DNA of 64,000 nt from Janthinobacterium tructae (GTDB lineage Bacteria > Pseudomonadota > Gammaproteobacteria > Burkholderiales > Burkholderiaceae_D), in contig NZ_CP041185.1 of the NCBI RefSeq assembly GCF_006517255.1, positions 1,178,001 to 1,242,000 on the forward strand, written 5' to 3'. Positions within the stretch are counted from its first letter, which is position 1. The number at the start of each line of letters is the position of its first letter. Below are positions 33,835 to 43,637 of this stretch, in pieces. The translations under genes and the position numbers were made by a program. A model generated the notes under the pieces. It did no database searches and was not told the DNA's origin. It saw only the letters and a list, made by a program, of their open reading frames with translations.

Positions 33835-34863
33835 TTATTGACAGCTTGATGCGTAGTCGAGCAGCATGTCTTCCAGGAACAGCTTGGGCGACAAAGGATG
33901 CTCGGCGATTGCCCGGCGATCGTTGGCGGCCTTGATGGCGGCCATCAAACGACTGACGTTGATGCGTCCTGCCAAGGCTTCCAGCTCGCGCCGGTGGCGC
34001 GGGTAGTAGCGGATGGTGCCGGACAACTTGACGGAAAACACGTCGTACAGCCAGCGCTGCAACGATGCCACCAGCGGCGCCAGCGGGGCCTTCTGCAATT
34101 TGTCCGCCGCCTTCAACGCCGCTTCCACGCCGGGATTGGCCAGCACTTGCAGCAACTGTTCCGTTTCCTCGCGGCCACCCGATTCGGACTGGGCCAGCGC
34201 GGCCAGCGGCGCGCCGCCCTGCTCGCGCAGCCAGCTGTCCGCATCGTTCAAGCCCTGGCCCTTGAGCCAGGTCAAGGCCTGCTCGTGGCTGGGCATGGGC
34301 AAGGCAAACTTGCGGCAACGCGACAATATCGTCGGCAGCAGTCGGTCCAGGCTGTTCGATGCCAGCAGGAACACGGTGCCCGGCGGCGGTTCTTCCAGGG
34401 TTTTCAGCAAGGCGTTCGAGGCGGGCGTGTTGAGCGCCTCGGCCGGGTACAGCACCACCACGCGCAAGCCCTGGCGGTGCGTGGAAATGTTCATGAAGTC
34501 GGCCAGGTTGCGGATCTGCTCGATCTTGATGTCTTTCGACGGCGTCTTGGTCTTGGCGCTTTTCTTCGCGCCCTCGCCCTCTTCGCCGTCGTCCGCCACT
34601 TCATCTTCCAGCGCTTCCGGACGGACCCGGCGGTAATCGGGATGGTTGCCCTGGCTAAACCAGCCGCACGAGGCGCACGCACCGCAGGCGTGGCCGTCGG
34701 CGCGCACGTCCTCGCACAGCAAGGCCTGCGCGAAATGCTCGATGAAGTCGGCCTTGCCGATGCCTTGCGCGCCATGGAACAAGATGGCGTGCGGCATGCG
34801 CGGGCGCAAGGCTTGCAATTGCTGCCAGGCGTCCTGCTGCCAGGGATAGAGAGAACTGATCAT
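33835..34863 (-). CDS. holB: DNA polymerase III delta' subunit
   Basis: A 342-residue clamp-loader subunit. AAA+ features: P-loop-like GAQGIGKADF, a zinc-binding cysteine cluster (HACGACASC), LLKTLEEPPPGTVFLL, and sensor region ILSRCRKF. A Glu/Asp/Lys-rich insert (EDEVADDGEEGEGAKKSAKT region, about residues 86-108) is longer than in E. coli HolB and probably disordered. It follows tmk by 17 bases; mltG-tmk-holB is a conserved order. The start ATG at 34863 has only a weak ribosome site. Confidence 0.92.
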   Translation of the reverse strand: MISSLYPWQQDAWQQLQALRPRMPHAILFHGAQGIGKADFIEHFAQALLCEDVRADGHACGACASCGWFSQGNHPDYRRVRPEALEDEVADDGEEGEGAKKSAKTKTPSKDIKIEQIRNLADFMNISTHRQGLRVVVLYPAEALNTPASNALLKTLEEPPPGTVFLLASNSLDRLLPTILSRCRKFALPMPSHEQALTWLKGQGLNDADSWLREQGGAPLAALAQSESGGREETEQLLQVLANPGVEAALKAADKLQKAPLAPLVASLQRWLYDVFSVKLSGTIRYYPRHRRELEALAGRINVSRLMAAIKAANDRRAIAEHPLSPKLFLEDMLLDYASSCQ

Positions 34864-34880
34864 TCTTTATTTCTATAAAA

Positions 34881-35522
34881 TCATACGGTTGCGACGCTTT
34901 GCTCAAGCAAGACATCAAGCAGTTGCGCAAGCTGCACTTGAATATCGGCAATGCTTTGCGTGGCATCGATGATGCGGAAGCGTTCAGGGAACTGGGCTGC
35001 GCGGCGCAGGTACTCGTTGCGCGTGGCGGCAAAGAAGTCCGATCGCTCCTGCTCGAACTTGTCGAGCTCACGCGTGGCGTCCAGGCGGGCTCTGGCCACG
35101 GCCAGCGGCACGTCGAACAAAAACGTCAGGTCCGGCTGCAGGTGCGGATGCACCCACGCTTCCAGCGCTTCCATCTTGCGCAAGTCCATGCCGCGCCCGC
35201 CGCCCTGGTAGGCGAAGCTGGCATCGGTAAAGCGGTCGGAAATGACCCACTCGCCCCGCGCCAAAGCGGGGGCGATGACTTGCGCGATGTGTTCGCGGCG
35301 GCTGGCGAACATCAGCAAGGCTTCCGTTTCCAGGTGCATTTTTTCATGCAGCAGCAGTTCGCGCAGCTTTTCGCCCAGGCTGGTGCCGCCCGGTTCGCGC
35401 GACGACACGAGGCTCACGCCCCGTTGCTGCAGGTAGTCGGCGACAAAGCCGATATGCGTCGACTTGCCCGCGCCATCGATGCCTTCGAAGGTGATGAAAC
35501 GGGGTTGATGGTGTTGTGTCAT
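34881..35522 (-). CDS. tmk: Thymidylate kinase
   Basis: A 213-residue enzyme that phosphorylates dTMP to dTDP. P-loop [32 protein letters not shown] (the DRX-type substrate region) and [17 protein letters not shown] in the lid and substrate region are typical. It lies between mltG (52 bases upstream, with a small tandem repeat) and holB. AAGAAG precedes the ATG. Confidence 0.95.
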   Translation of the reverse strand: MTQHHQPRFITFEGIDGAGKSTHIGFVADYLQQRGVSLVSSREPGGTSLGEKLRELLLHEKMHLETEALLMFASRREHIAQVIAPALARGEWVISDRFTDASFAYQGGGRGMDLRKMEALEAWVHPHLQPDLTFLFDVPLAVARARLDATRELDKFEQERSDFFAATRNEYLRRAAQFPERFRIIDATQSIADIQVQLAQLLDVLLEQSVATV

Positions 35523-35544
35523 GAAACTTCTTACTTAATCAGGA

Positions 35545-35577
35545 GAAATTAGCAGGTGAAATTAGCAGGTGAAATTA
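35545..35577. repeat. 13-bp tandem repeat at the mltG stop
   Basis: The unit GAAATTAGCAGGT occurs at 35545-35557 and 35558-35570, with a partial third copy from 35571 that contains the mltG stop codon. It probably arose by slippage. Confidence 0.7.
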
Positions 35578-36561
35578 CCGCTGGTACTGGTTCACGGCGC
35601 GGTTATGGTCGGGCAAGTTGGCCGAAAACTGGCTGGTGCCGTCACCGCGCGCGACGAAATACAGCGCTTGCGTGCGGGCCGGCGCCAGCGCCGCCGTCAG
35701 CGATTGCGCGCCAGCCAAGGCGATCGGCGTGGGCGGCAAGCCGCCGCGCGTGTAGGTATTGTACGGGGTGTCCGCTTCCAGGTCGCGTTTGCGGATCTTG
35801 CCCTGGTAGTTGTCGCCCATGCCATAGATCACGGTCGGGTCCGTCTGCAGCAGCATGCCCGTCTTGAGGCGGTTGACGAACACGCCGGCGATCATGGCCC
35901 GTTCGGACTTTTGCCCCGTTTCCTTTTCCACGATGGACGCCATGATAAGGGCCTCGTACGGATTCTTATATGGCAAGGCCGGATCGCGCTTGTCCCACGC
36001 TTCGGACAGGCGGCCTATCATGGCCGTGTGCGCCTGCTTGAAAATCTGCATTTCGCTGGCGCCCTTGGCGAACAGATACGTATCCGGGAAGAACAGGCCT
36101 TCCGGCAGCACAAACTCGGGGCTGATTTTCGCCATCAGCTCCTTGTCGGACAAGCCCACGGTATCGTGCTTGAGGCCTGGATGGCTGGCCATGGCCATGC
36201 GCATCTGCTTGAAAGTCCAGCCTTCGATGATGGTCAGCGACTCTTGCGCGAACTCGCCGCGTGCCAGTTGCGTGATCAGGCGCTGTGGCGTCGTGCCCGG
36301 TTTCAGCTCGTAGGAACCGGCCTTGATCTTCGACGTCTTGCCTTCGACGCGCGCCAGCAGGTTGAACAGTATAGGCACGATGGGCACGCCCGCGTCCGCG
36401 ATCTGCTGGCCGGCCGCGTGCGCGCCGCTGCCCGGCGTGATCGTAAACGGGATCGCCTCGCCTTCCGTGGTGATCGGCTGCTGCGCCCAGTACACAAAAG
36501 TACCACCGACGCCGATGGCGGCGATGACCGAGCTGACTACAAGTTTTTTAAAGAAAGCCAT
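35575..36561 (-). CDS. mltG: Endolytic murein transglycosylase (YceG-like)
   Basis: A 328-residue inner-membrane protein: cytoplasmic MAFFKK, one membrane helix (LVVSSVIAAIGVGGTFVYW), then a LysM-like domain and the YceG domain with the catalytic Glu in ASIVEKETG. LPEGLFFPDTY and TDPTVIYGMG are family landmarks. The enzyme cleaves nascent glycan strands and sets their length. The ATG at 36561 was chosen because it places the helix at the N-terminus; a longer reading to 36642 adds a stretch with no family match. It heads the mltG-tmk-holB run and is divergent from ygfZ. Confidence 0.93.
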   Translation of the reverse strand: MAFFKKLVVSSVIAAIGVGGTFVYWAQQPITTEGEAIPFTITPGSGAHAAGQQIADAGVPIVPILFNLLARVEGKTSKIKAGSYELKPGTTPQRLITQLARGEFAQESLTIIEGWTFKQMRMAMASHPGLKHDTVGLSDKELMAKISPEFVLPEGLFFPDTYLFAKGASEMQIFKQAHTAMIGRLSEAWDKRDPALPYKNPYEALIMASIVEKETGQKSERAMIAGVFVNRLKTGMLLQTDPTVIYGMGDNYQGKIRKRDLEADTPYNTYTRGGLPPTPIALAGAQSLTAALAPARTQALYFVARGDGTSQFSANLPDHNRAVNQYQR

Positions 36562-36697
36562 TGTTCCGATTCTTGTGATGCGTGCGCTGATGGCCAACGT
36601 CCGCTTGTTATGATCGTTCATTTGTGAAGCAAGCGCGTGCAAAGCGGCGCCAACACTGGCAATTTTGCCGCTGCCGACGCGATCTGCGCGACATCAC

Positions 36698-36703
36698 TAT
36701 AAT
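36698..36703 (+). promoter_or_regulatory. Consensus -10 box upstream of ygfZ
   Basis: A perfect TATAAT lies 44 bases before the ygfZ start at 36747. No good -35 box sits 16-18 bases upstream. Confidence 0.45.
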
Positions 36704-36746
36704 GAACCCGTAATGATAATGCTTAATCGCTGATCTAATGGAAATT

Positions 36747-37853
36747 ATGAATAACTGGAATCAATTTTTAACCGCACAAGGCGCCCGCCCCGCTGCCACC
36801 GAGGGTGCGCCTGACAGCACCGCCCCCATCGCCGCCGCCCCTATCGCCGATTTCGGCCAGTCCCTGACAGTGCCCCAGCTGCAAGAAGGTTTTGTCGCCG
36901 CCATCACGGACCAGGGCTTGATCGGCTTGAACGGCGACGAGGCAGCCAGTTTCCTGCACGGCCAGCTGACCAACGACGTGGAACACCTGGACCAGCAGCA
37001 AGTGCGCCTGGCAGGCTACTGCACGCCGAAGGGCCGGCTGCTGGCCAGTTTCCTGATGTGGCGCAACGCCACCACCATCTATCTGCAATTGCCGCGCGCC
37101 ATACAGCCAGCCATCCAGAAGCGCCTGCAGATGTTCGTGCTGCGCGCCAAGGCCAAGCTGCACGATGCGTCCTTTGATGAGGCCAATCAAGTCATCCTGG
37201 GCCTCGGCGGCAAGCAAGCCAGCGCCGCCCTGGCCGCCTGGTTCCCTACCCTGCCCGCCACTCCGTTCAGCAAGGTCGACCATGCGTTGGGTACGCTGCT
37301 GCGCGTGGCCGATGCCTTTGGCAGCGCCCGCTATGAATGGCTGACGTCGGCCGCCACGGCGCGCGACGTGTGGCCGCCATTGACGGCACAGCTGGCCAAG
37401 GGCGGAACTGACGCCTGGCAATTGTCGGACATCCATGCGGGCATCCCGCAGATTACGGCTGCCACGCAAGAGCAATTCGTGCCGCAAATGGTCAACTTCG
37501 AGCTGCTGGGCGGCGTCAATTTCAAGAAAGGCTGCTACCCGGGCCAGGAAATCGTCGCGCGCAGCCAGTATCTGGGCAAGCTCAAGCGCCGCACCACCCT
37601 CGTCAGCATCGCTGACGCAGCGGCAGTGGCCGGTGGCGAACTGTACGCCGTCAGCGACCCCGAGCAGCCTTGCGGCATGCTCGTCAACGCCGCGCCCAAC
37701 GGCGTAGGCGGCATCGACGCCCTCGTTGAAATGAAGCTGGGGGCGATAGCCGAAGGTTCAAGCGCCGCTGGCGCCGTGCGCTACGGCTCGGCCCAGGGCG
37801 CCGCCGTGCAATTCCTGCCCATGCCTTACGTGCTCGACGCACTCGATTTGTGA
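36747..37853 (+). CDS. ygfZ: Folate-binding YgfZ/IBA57-family protein
   Basis: A 368-residue protein related to GcvT aminomethyltransferase. The family signature KGCYPGQE is present near residue 260, and LHGQLTNDV near the N-terminus supports the fold. YgfZ uses tetrahydrofolate to help iron-sulfur cluster enzymes such as MiaB. An upstream ATG at 36738 is an alternative start; GGAA before 36747 makes the latter slightly better. It begins the ygfZ-DUF4936-NRDE operon. Confidence 0.9.
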   Translation: MNNWNQFLTAQGARPAATEGAPDSTAPIAAAPIADFGQSLTVPQLQEGFVAAITDQGLIGLNGDEAASFLHGQLTNDVEHLDQQQVRLAGYCTPKGRLLASFLMWRNATTIYLQLPRAIQPAIQKRLQMFVLRAKAKLHDASFDEANQVILGLGGKQASAALAAWFPTLPATPFSKVDHALGTLLRVADAFGSARYEWLTSAATARDVWPPLTAQLAKGGTDAWQLSDIHAGIPQITAATQEQFVPQMVNFELLGGVNFKKGCYPGQEIVARSQYLGKLKRRTTLVSIADAAAVAGGELYAVSDPEQPCGMLVNAAPNGVGGIDALVEMKLGAIAEGSSAAGAVRYGSAQGAAVQFLPMPYVLDALDL

Positions 37854-37860
37854 GAATGCC

Positions 37861-38151
37861 ATGAAAGATTTGTACATTTACTATCAGGTAAAGGAAGAGC
37901 ACGCCCAGGCGCTGGAAGCGCGCGTGCGTGCCTTGCAAGCGAAACTGGCGGCCGCCTCTGGCGTGGCGCCGCAACTGAAGCGCCGCCCGGAAGTCAAGGA
38001 TGGCTTGCAGACGTGGATGGAAATCTATCCCGTCGTCGGCGAAGGTTTTGCCGAACTGCTGGCCGCTGCCGCCGACGAGGCGGGCCTGCTGTCATTGACG
38101 GCCGGCGCGCGGCATACGGAAGTGTTCATGGATTTGCCTCCATGTGCCTGA
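37861..38151 (+). CDS. DUF4936 family protein
   Basis: A 96-residue soluble protein starting MKDLYIYYQVKEEHA with LQTWMEIYPVV in the middle, matching the small DUF4936 family that commonly follows ygfZ in betaproteobacteria. Function is unknown. It starts 7 bases after ygfZ and overlaps the NRDE gene by 10 bases, so the three are one operon. Confidence 0.82.
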   Translation: MKDLYIYYQVKEEHAQALEARVRALQAKLAAASGVAPQLKRRPEVKDGLQTWMEIYPVVGEGFAELLAAAADEAGLLSLTAGARHTEVFMDLPPCA

Positions 38152-38879
38152 TCGTTTTTGCCTGGAAAGTCAATCCGCACATCCCGCTGATTGCCGCCGC
38201 CAACCGCGACGAATTCTATGAACGCGCCAGCGCCCCCGCCGGTGCCTGGCCCGAGCACCCGCAAGTGTATGCGGGCCGCGACCTGCAGGCGGGCGGCAGC
38301 TGGATGGGCATCACCCAGGCCGGCAGCGGCAGTTCGCGCTTTGCCGCCATCACCAACATCCGCAGCCCGCAAGACCGCAACCCGGACGCCCCCTCGCGCG
38401 GCGCCCTGGTGGCCGACTATCTGGCCGGCACTATGTCGCCACAAGACTACATCGCGCAGATTCGCCCCGGCTGCAAAGCCTACAACGGTTTTAATCTGGT
38501 GCTGGGCGACGCGCAGACGCTGATCTGGTTTTCCAACCGCGGCGATGGCGACGCGCGCAATGGCCTGCCTCTGGAACCGGGCATCTACGGCCTGTCGAAC
38601 GCCCTGCTGGACGCGCCGTGGCCGAAAGTCCTGAAAACCAAGGCCCAGTTCGCCAGCCTGCTGTGCCAAGGCGCACCCGACGACGCGTATTTCGACATGC
38701 TGGCCGACACCACGCGCGCGCCCGACTTCCGCTTGCCCGACACAGGCGTGCCGCTCGACCTCGAGCGCGTGCTGTCCGCCGTCTGCATCGAAACGCCGGG
38801 CTACGGCACGCGCACCTCCACCGTCGTGAAACTGTTCCCCGACTCGCCCGGCGAATTGCATGAGCTGGTGATACAGTAG
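38142..38879 (+). CDS. NRDE (TANGO2-like) family protein
   Basis: A 245-residue protein starting MCLIVFAWKVNPHIPLIAAA with the family motif AANRDEFYER, then GGSWMGITQAG, FAAITNIR and SRGALVADYL. The N-terminal Cys2 and the fold suggest an Ntn-hydrolase ancestry; the eukaryotic relative TANGO2 is linked to haem or lipid handling. Bacterial function is unclear. Its TAG stop codon is the TAG of a REP-like repeat (GTAGGTCGG) that begins at 38876. Confidence 0.88.
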   Translation: MCLIVFAWKVNPHIPLIAAANRDEFYERASAPAGAWPEHPQVYAGRDLQAGGSWMGITQAGSGSSRFAAITNIRSPQDRNPDAPSRGALVADYLAGTMSPQDYIAQIRPGCKAYNGFNLVLGDAQTLIWFSNRGDGDARNGLPLEPGIYGLSNALLDAPWPKVLKTKAQFASLLCQGAPDDAYFDMLADTTRAPDFRLPDTGVPLDLERVLSAVCIETPGYGTRTSTVVKLFPDSPGELHELVIQ

Positions 38880-38990
38880 GTCGGGTTAGCGCGCAGCGCG
38901 TAACCCGACAACACCACCACACTCAACCAACATCACCACCGTCCCCGATGTCCGATTACGCGCGCCTCTGGCGCGCTAATCCGACCTGCG
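38876..38990. repeat. REP-like palindromic repeat, copy 3; supplies the NRDE stop
   Basis: Head-to-head pair: GTAGGTCGGGTTAGC...GCGTAACCCGACA, a spacer rich in ACCAC/CAACC, then TGTCCGATTACG...GCGCTAATCCGACCTGCG. The first unit contains the stop codon of the upstream gene. Confidence 0.85.
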
Positions 38991-39040
38991 TACGCTTCCC
39001 CTCTCTTCATCGAAAAGCCACTCGGCAGGTGTCCGCACAA

Positions 39041-39072
39041 AAAAGAAAGCGCTTGCGCAAGCGCTTTCTTTT
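39041..39072. promoter_or_regulatory. 32-bp perfect palindrome: terminator and/or LacI-type operator
   Basis: AAAAGAAAGCGCTTGC (39041-39056) is followed directly by its complement GCAAGCGCTTTCTTTT (39057-39072). The T-rich end and flanking A-run suit a bidirectional terminator. It also contains AAGCGCTT twice, the CG-centred core typical of LacI-family operators, and lies 81 bases upstream of a lacI-type gene. Confidence 0.65.
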
Positions 39073-39152
39073 GTTTACGATAGATTCAAGCGCGGCGACA
39101 CAGCCGCACACTATCGCAGCACACAATAATAAAAAAACCATCAGGAGACACC

Positions 39153-40160
39153 ATGGCCACCATGGAAGATGTAGCGCGGGCGGCGGACGTATCGCTGTCG
39201 ACCGTTTCGCACGTACTCAACGGCACCCGCAAGGTCAGCCCGAAAACCGTCGCCGCCGTCAACGCGGCCATGCAGCAGATCGGCTATGTGCCGAACATGC
39301 TGGCGCGTGCGCTGGCCGGCTCGTCCTCGGGCACCATCGGCGTAGCCATTTCCGCCTTCACCAATCATTATTTCAGCGAAACGGTGCGCGCCATCGAGGC
39401 GGCCTGTACGCGCCACGGCTTGATGATGCTGTTTTCCGATACGCATGACGATCCCGCGCAGGAACTCAAGGTGGTGCAGAACTTGCACCAGCGCCGCGTC
39501 GACGGCATCGTGCTGGCGCCGTCCGGCGATCCGCACAACCGCACGCTCGACTATTTGACCAGCAACAAGATCGCTTCCGTGCTGGTCGACCGCATGTCGC
39601 CGCAACCGTTCGACCAGGTCGGCGTGGAAAACACCGAGGCGACGGCCGAACTGGTCAGCCACTTGATCGCTGCTCACGGCCACCGCCGCATCGGCTTCAT
39701 CGCTGGTGCGCCCGGCCTGTCCACGACGGACGAGCGTATCGACGGCTACCGCCTGGCCTTGCAGCGCGCCGGCATCGTCTTTGATCCCGAACTGCTGCGC
39801 TCGGGCGACTCGAATCTCGAGCGCAGCGGCGCGGCCACGCGCGAACTGCTGGCCCTGCCACCTGGGCAGCGTCCGACCGCCATCGTGGCCGGCAATAACC
39901 TGATGACCATCGGCACCATGCATGCCTTGCGCGACGCACACATTGCCGTACCGCAAGACGTCGCGCTGGCCGGCTTCGATGATTTCGACTGGGCCGATTA
40001 CTTCAGCCCCCGCCTGACGGTGATGGCCCAGCCGCTCGAAGAGCTGGGCGCCATGGCCGTCGACCTCTTGATCGAACGTATCGCCCATCCTGAGCGTGTC
40101 CAGCACGTGCAGCGCTTGTCGCCGACCTTGCGCGTACGCAACTCCTGCGGCTGCCCCTGA
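39153..40160 (+). CDS. LacI family transcriptional regulator
   Basis: A 335-residue regulator: HTH plus hinge helix (ATMEDVARAADVSLSTVSHVLNGTRKVS) and a periplasmic-binding-protein-like sensor domain (from GTIGVAISAFTNHYF to GFDDFDW). It probably represses the downstream sugar genes until the sugar or its phosphate binds. GGAGAC precedes the ATG. It starts a run of six co-directional genes (18 bases before the xylulokinase) and may be autoregulated through the palindrome at 39041-39072. Confidence 0.92.
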   Translation: MATMEDVARAADVSLSTVSHVLNGTRKVSPKTVAAVNAAMQQIGYVPNMLARALAGSSSGTIGVAISAFTNHYFSETVRAIEAACTRHGLMMLFSDTHDDPAQELKVVQNLHQRRVDGIVLAPSGDPHNRTLDYLTSNKIASVLVDRMSPQPFDQVGVENTEATAELVSHLIAAHGHRRIGFIAGAPGLSTTDERIDGYRLALQRAGIVFDPELLRSGDSNLERSGAATRELLALPPGQRPTAIVAGNNLMTIGTMHALRDAHIAVPQDVALAGFDDFDWADYFSPRLTVMAQPLEELGAMAVDLLIERIAHPERVQHVQRLSPTLRVRNSCGCP

Positions 40161-40178
40161 CTTTTTACTCTACACACT

Positions 40179-41675
40179 ATGCATCCAGCGATTTCCCTCG
40201 GTATCGACCTCGGTACCTCCGAACTGAAAACCGTGCTGATGGACAGCACGGGCGCCGTGCGCGGCCAGGCGTCCGTGCGCCTGGACGTGAGCCGCCCGCA
40301 GCCGGGCTGGTCCGAACAAGCGCCGCAAGACTGGTGGGCCGCCTGCGTCAACGCGCTGGGCCAGCTGCGCGCCGGCTGGCCGCAGGACTATGCACAGATC
40401 GTTTGCATCGGCCTGTCGGGCCAGATGCATGGCGCCGTGCTGCTCGATAGTAACGACAACGTGATCCGTCCCGCCATTCTGTGGAACGATGCGCGCGCCG
40501 AAGCCGAGGCGGCCGCACTGGCGCGCGACTATCCAACGTATGCGGACGTGACGGGCAGCCTGCCCATGGCGGGCCTGACGGCGCCGAAACTGCTGTGGCT
40601 GCAACAGCACGAGCCGGATGCCTTTGCCGCCATCGCCTGCCTGCTGTCGCCGAAAGACTATCTGCGCCTGCGCTTTACGGGGATCAAACTGACGGACATG
40701 TCCGACGCGGCCGGCACCCTGTGGCTGGACGAGGCCAAACGCGCCTGGTACACCCCCATGCTGGCCGCCTGCGGCTTGACGCTGGAACAAATGCCCGCGC
40801 TGGCCGAAGGCGACGCCGCCACCGGCACCGTGCTGGCCGCCATCGCCGACCAGCTGGGCTTGCCAGCAAACGTGGTGGTGGCAGGTGGCGGCGGCGACAA
40901 CCCCGTCTCGGCCGTGGGCATCGGCGCCGTCAATGGCGGCGACAGTTTCATTTCGCTGGGCACCAGCGCCGCCATCGTCAGTGTGACCGAAGCGCCGCTG
41001 GGCAACCCGGCCGGCGGCGTGCACAGCTTTTGCCACGCCCTGCCCGGCCGCTGGTATGCGATGGGCGCGATTTTGTCCGGCGCCAGCTGTCTGCGCTGGG
41101 CCACGGGCGTGCTGGGCCAGCCCGACGAGGCAGCCCTGCTGGCGCTGGTGGCAGCGGGCTTGCCGCTCGATGCCCCCATCGCGCCATCGGCACCGCTGTT
41201 CCTCCCGTACCTGTCGGGCGAGCGCACGCCGCATAACGACCCGCAGGTGCGCGGCGCCTTTTTGCAGCTCGGCCATGACAGCACGCCGGCGCAGCTCGGC
41301 TACGCCGTGCTCGAAGGCGTGGCGTTTGCCTTGCGCGACGCCATGGCGGCCGTCACCTCGACCGGTGCAGTGGTACCCCACTGCATGCTGGTGGGCGGCG
41401 GCGCGCGCAGCCAGTACTGGGCGCAATTGCTGGCCAATGTGCTGGGGCGCGAAATGCGCACCCTGCACAACAGCGAACTGTCGGCCAGCCTGGGCGCGGC
41501 CAAGCTGGGCTTCGCCGCCATCGGCGACACCAGCCTGCTGACGCAGGGCTTGCCCATCAAAAACACTTTCCTGCCCGATGCCGCGCACAGCGCAGCCTTG
41601 AGCATCCGTTATGGCCGCTACCGTAGCCTGTTTCCCGCCGTGCAAGCCTTGCACCAACTCAGTGATAAGGAATAG
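40179..41675 (+). CDS. xylB: Xylulokinase
   Basis: A 498-residue FGGY-family carbohydrate kinase. Landmarks: [16 protein letters not shown] at the N-terminus, [13 protein letters not shown] (the xylulokinase MHG signature), [10 protein letters not shown], and [14 protein letters not shown] near the C-terminus. It phosphorylates D-xylulose to xylulose 5-phosphate, which the adjacent transaldolase pathway can use. No xylose isomerase or pentitol dehydrogenase is in the window, so the source of xylulose is not encoded here. It ends 2 bases before the transaldolase. Confidence 0.92.
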   Translation: MHPAISLGIDLGTSELKTVLMDSTGAVRGQASVRLDVSRPQPGWSEQAPQDWWAACVNALGQLRAGWPQDYAQIVCIGLSGQMHGAVLLDSNDNVIRPAILWNDARAEAEAAALARDYPTYADVTGSLPMAGLTAPKLLWLQQHEPDAFAAIACLLSPKDYLRLRFTGIKLTDMSDAAGTLWLDEAKRAWYTPMLAACGLTLEQMPALAEGDAATGTVLAAIADQLGLPANVVVAGGGGDNPVSAVGIGAVNGGDSFISLGTSAAIVSVTEAPLGNPAGGVHSFCHALPGRWYAMGAILSGASCLRWATGVLGQPDEAALLALVAAGLPLDAPIAPSAPLFLPYLSGERTPHNDPQVRGAFLQLGHDSTPAQLGYAVLEGVAFALRDAMAAVTSTGAVVPHCMLVGGGARSQYWAQLLANVLGREMRTLHNSELSASLGAAKLGFAAIGDTSLLTQGLPIKNTFLPDAAHSAALSIRYGRYRSLFPAVQALHQLSDKE

Positions 41676-41677
41676 TA

Positions 41678-42628
41678 ATGAATCAGCTGCAACAATTAAA
41701 ACAGACCAGCACCGTTGTCGCCGACACGGGCGACTTTTTGCAACTGGCCCGTTTCGCGCCGCAAGACGCCACCACCAACCCGTCGCTGATTTTAAAAGCC
41801 GTGCTGCAGCCCGATTACGCGCCCTTGCTGGAAAGCACAGTTGCCGCGCATCAATCCGCCAGCCTGGACGATATCGTCGATGCAGTGCTGGTGCGCTTCG
41901 GCCTGGAAATCCTGAAAGTCGTGCCGGGCCGCGTCTCGACGGAAGTCGATGCCCGTTTGAGCTTTGACCGCGACGCCACCGTGGCCCGGGCGCGCCGGCT
42001 GATCGCCCTGTACGAGCAGGCTGGAGTAAAACGCGAGCGCGTGCTGATCAAGATCGCCGCCACCTGGGAAGGCATCCAGGCGGCGCGCGAACTGGAAAAA
42101 GATGGCATCTTTTGCAACCTGACCCTGCTGTTCGCGTTTTGCCAGGCCGTCGCCTGCGCCGACGCCAAAGTACGGCTGATTTCGCCATTCGTGGGCCGCA
42201 TCTACGACTGGCATAAAAAATCGCTGGGTGCGGCATGGGACGAAACGGCCCGCAGCCTGTCCAACGATCCAGGCGTGCAATCGGTCACGCGCATTTTTAA
42301 TTACTACAAGCAACATGGCATCGCCACGCAAGTGATGGGCGCCAGCTTCCGCAACGTGGGACAGATCACGGCCTTGTCCGGCTGCGACTTGCTGACCATC
42401 AGCCCCGACTTGCTGGCGAAACTCGAAGCATCCGATGCGCCGTTCGAGCGCGCGCTGGGCGGCGACCTGGGCGCGGCGCAGCCGGCCATCACGTATGACG
42501 AAGCCGCTTTCCGCTACGCCCTGAACGACGATGCGATGGCCACCGAAAAGCTGGCCGAAGGCATCCGCGGCTTTGCCGTCGATGCGGGCAAGCTCGATGC
42601 CATGATCGAAAAATTACGTACCAACTAA
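41678..42628 (+). CDS. tal: Transaldolase
   Basis: A 316-residue class I aldolase-fold enzyme of the non-oxidative pentose phosphate pathway. [12 protein letters not shown] and the Schiff-base lysine region [15 protein letters not shown] are intact, and [12 protein letters not shown] matches the phosphate-binding side. Placement between xylulokinase and the ABC transporter indicates that it is induced with sugar uptake to move pentose carbon into glycolysis. Length fits the TalA/TalB-type subfamily. Confidence 0.94.
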   Translation: MNQLQQLKQTSTVVADTGDFLQLARFAPQDATTNPSLILKAVLQPDYAPLLESTVAAHQSASLDDIVDAVLVRFGLEILKVVPGRVSTEVDARLSFDRDATVARARRLIALYEQAGVKRERVLIKIAATWEGIQAARELEKDGIFCNLTLLFAFCQAVACADAKVRLISPFVGRIYDWHKKSLGAAWDETARSLSNDPGVQSVTRIFNYYKQHGIATQVMGASFRNVGQITALSGCDLLTISPDLLAKLEASDAPFERALGGDLGAAQPAITYDEAAFRYALNDDAMATEKLAEGIRGFAVDAGKLDAMIEKLRTN

Positions 42629-42681
42629 GTTTTCACCCGTAACACCGTTTGTTTTTACAATAAAAACCCTTGGAGATCCTC

Positions 42682-43617
42682 ATGAAAAAAGTCATTACCG
42701 CCACCCTGCTGCTGTCCGCCGCCTGCGGCGCCTTTGCTGCCGACAAGCCATTGAAATCGATCGGCGTGAGCGTGGGCGACCTGGCCAACCCGTTCTTCGT
42801 GGCGATTGGCCGTGGCGCGGAAGAAAGCGCGAAAAAGCTCGGTGGCCCCGGCGTGAAAGTCACGACTGTTTCCAGCAAGTATGACCTGAACACCCAGGTG
42901 GACCAGATCGAAAACTTCATTGCCAACAAGACCGACATCATCATCCTGAACGCCGTCGATTCCAAGGGCATCGCACCGGCCATCAAGAAAGCGCGCAATG
43001 CGGGCGTGGTCGTGATCGCCGTCGACGTGGGCGCCGTGGGCGCTTCGGCCACCGTGATGTCCGACAACACCATGGCCGGCGACGTGTCGTGCGCCTACCT
43101 GGCCAAGCAGATCGGCGGCAAGGGCAATGTGGTGATCCTCAACGGCCCGCCGGTGACGTCCGTGATCGACCGCGTGAACGGCTGCAAGAAAACCCTGGCC
43201 GCCTTCAAGGATATCAAGATCTTGTCCGACAACCAGAACGCGGGCGGCAGCCGCGATGGCGGCATGACCGTGATGTCGAATTTGCTGACGGCCTATCCGA
43301 AGATCGACGGCGTGTTCGCCATTAATGACCCGACCGGCATCGGCGCCGAACTGGCGATCAAGCAATCGAAGCGCACGGATGTCAAACTGATCACGGCCGT
43401 CGATGGCGCGCCCGATGGCCAGAACGCCCTGAAAAACAAGGCCGGCCTGTTTGCCGCCACCTCGGCGCAAAACCCGTACCGCATGGCCACCGACGCCGTG
43501 CAGATGGGCTACGACATCATGAACGGCCGCACGCCGAAACAGACCATGGTGCTGTTGCCGACCCCGGCCATCACCAAGGAAAACGTCGCCACCTACACGG
43601 GCTGGGTAAAGAACTGA
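42682..43617 (+). CDS. Sugar ABC transporter substrate-binding protein (ribose/xylose type)
   Basis: A 311-residue periplasmic protein: signal peptide MKKVITATLLLSAACGAFA, then the two-lobe Peripla_BP_4 fold with GVSVGDLANPFFVAIGRGA, IIILNAVDSKG and VFAINDPTGIGAELAI. It binds a sugar and delivers it to the downstream ATPase and permease. The family covers ribose, xylose, allose and pentitols; the ligand cannot be told. GGAG lies before the ATG at 42682. A strong hairpin follows the gene and probably stabilises its mRNA relative to the downstream genes. Confidence 0.9.
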   Translation: MKKVITATLLLSAACGAFAADKPLKSIGVSVGDLANPFFVAIGRGAEESAKKLGGPGVKVTTVSSKYDLNTQVDQIENFIANKTDIIILNAVDSKGIAPAIKKARNAGVVVIAVDVGAVGASATVMSDNTMAGDVSCAYLAKQIGGKGNVVILNGPPVTSVIDRVNGCKKTLAAFKDIKILSDNQNAGGSRDGGMTVMSNLLTAYPKIDGVFAINDPTGIGAELAIKQSKRTDVKLITAVDGAPDGQNALKNKAGLFAATSAQNPYRMATDAVQMGYDIMNGRTPKQTMVLLPTPAITKENVATYTGWVKN

Positions 43618-43637
43618 TCTGCCTGACCTGAACCACG

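Noticed and set aside
35545..35577. Short tandem repeats as a phase-variation switch for mltG
   Set aside because: Only two full 13-bp units exist and they lie after or at the stop codon, where length changes would not alter the protein.
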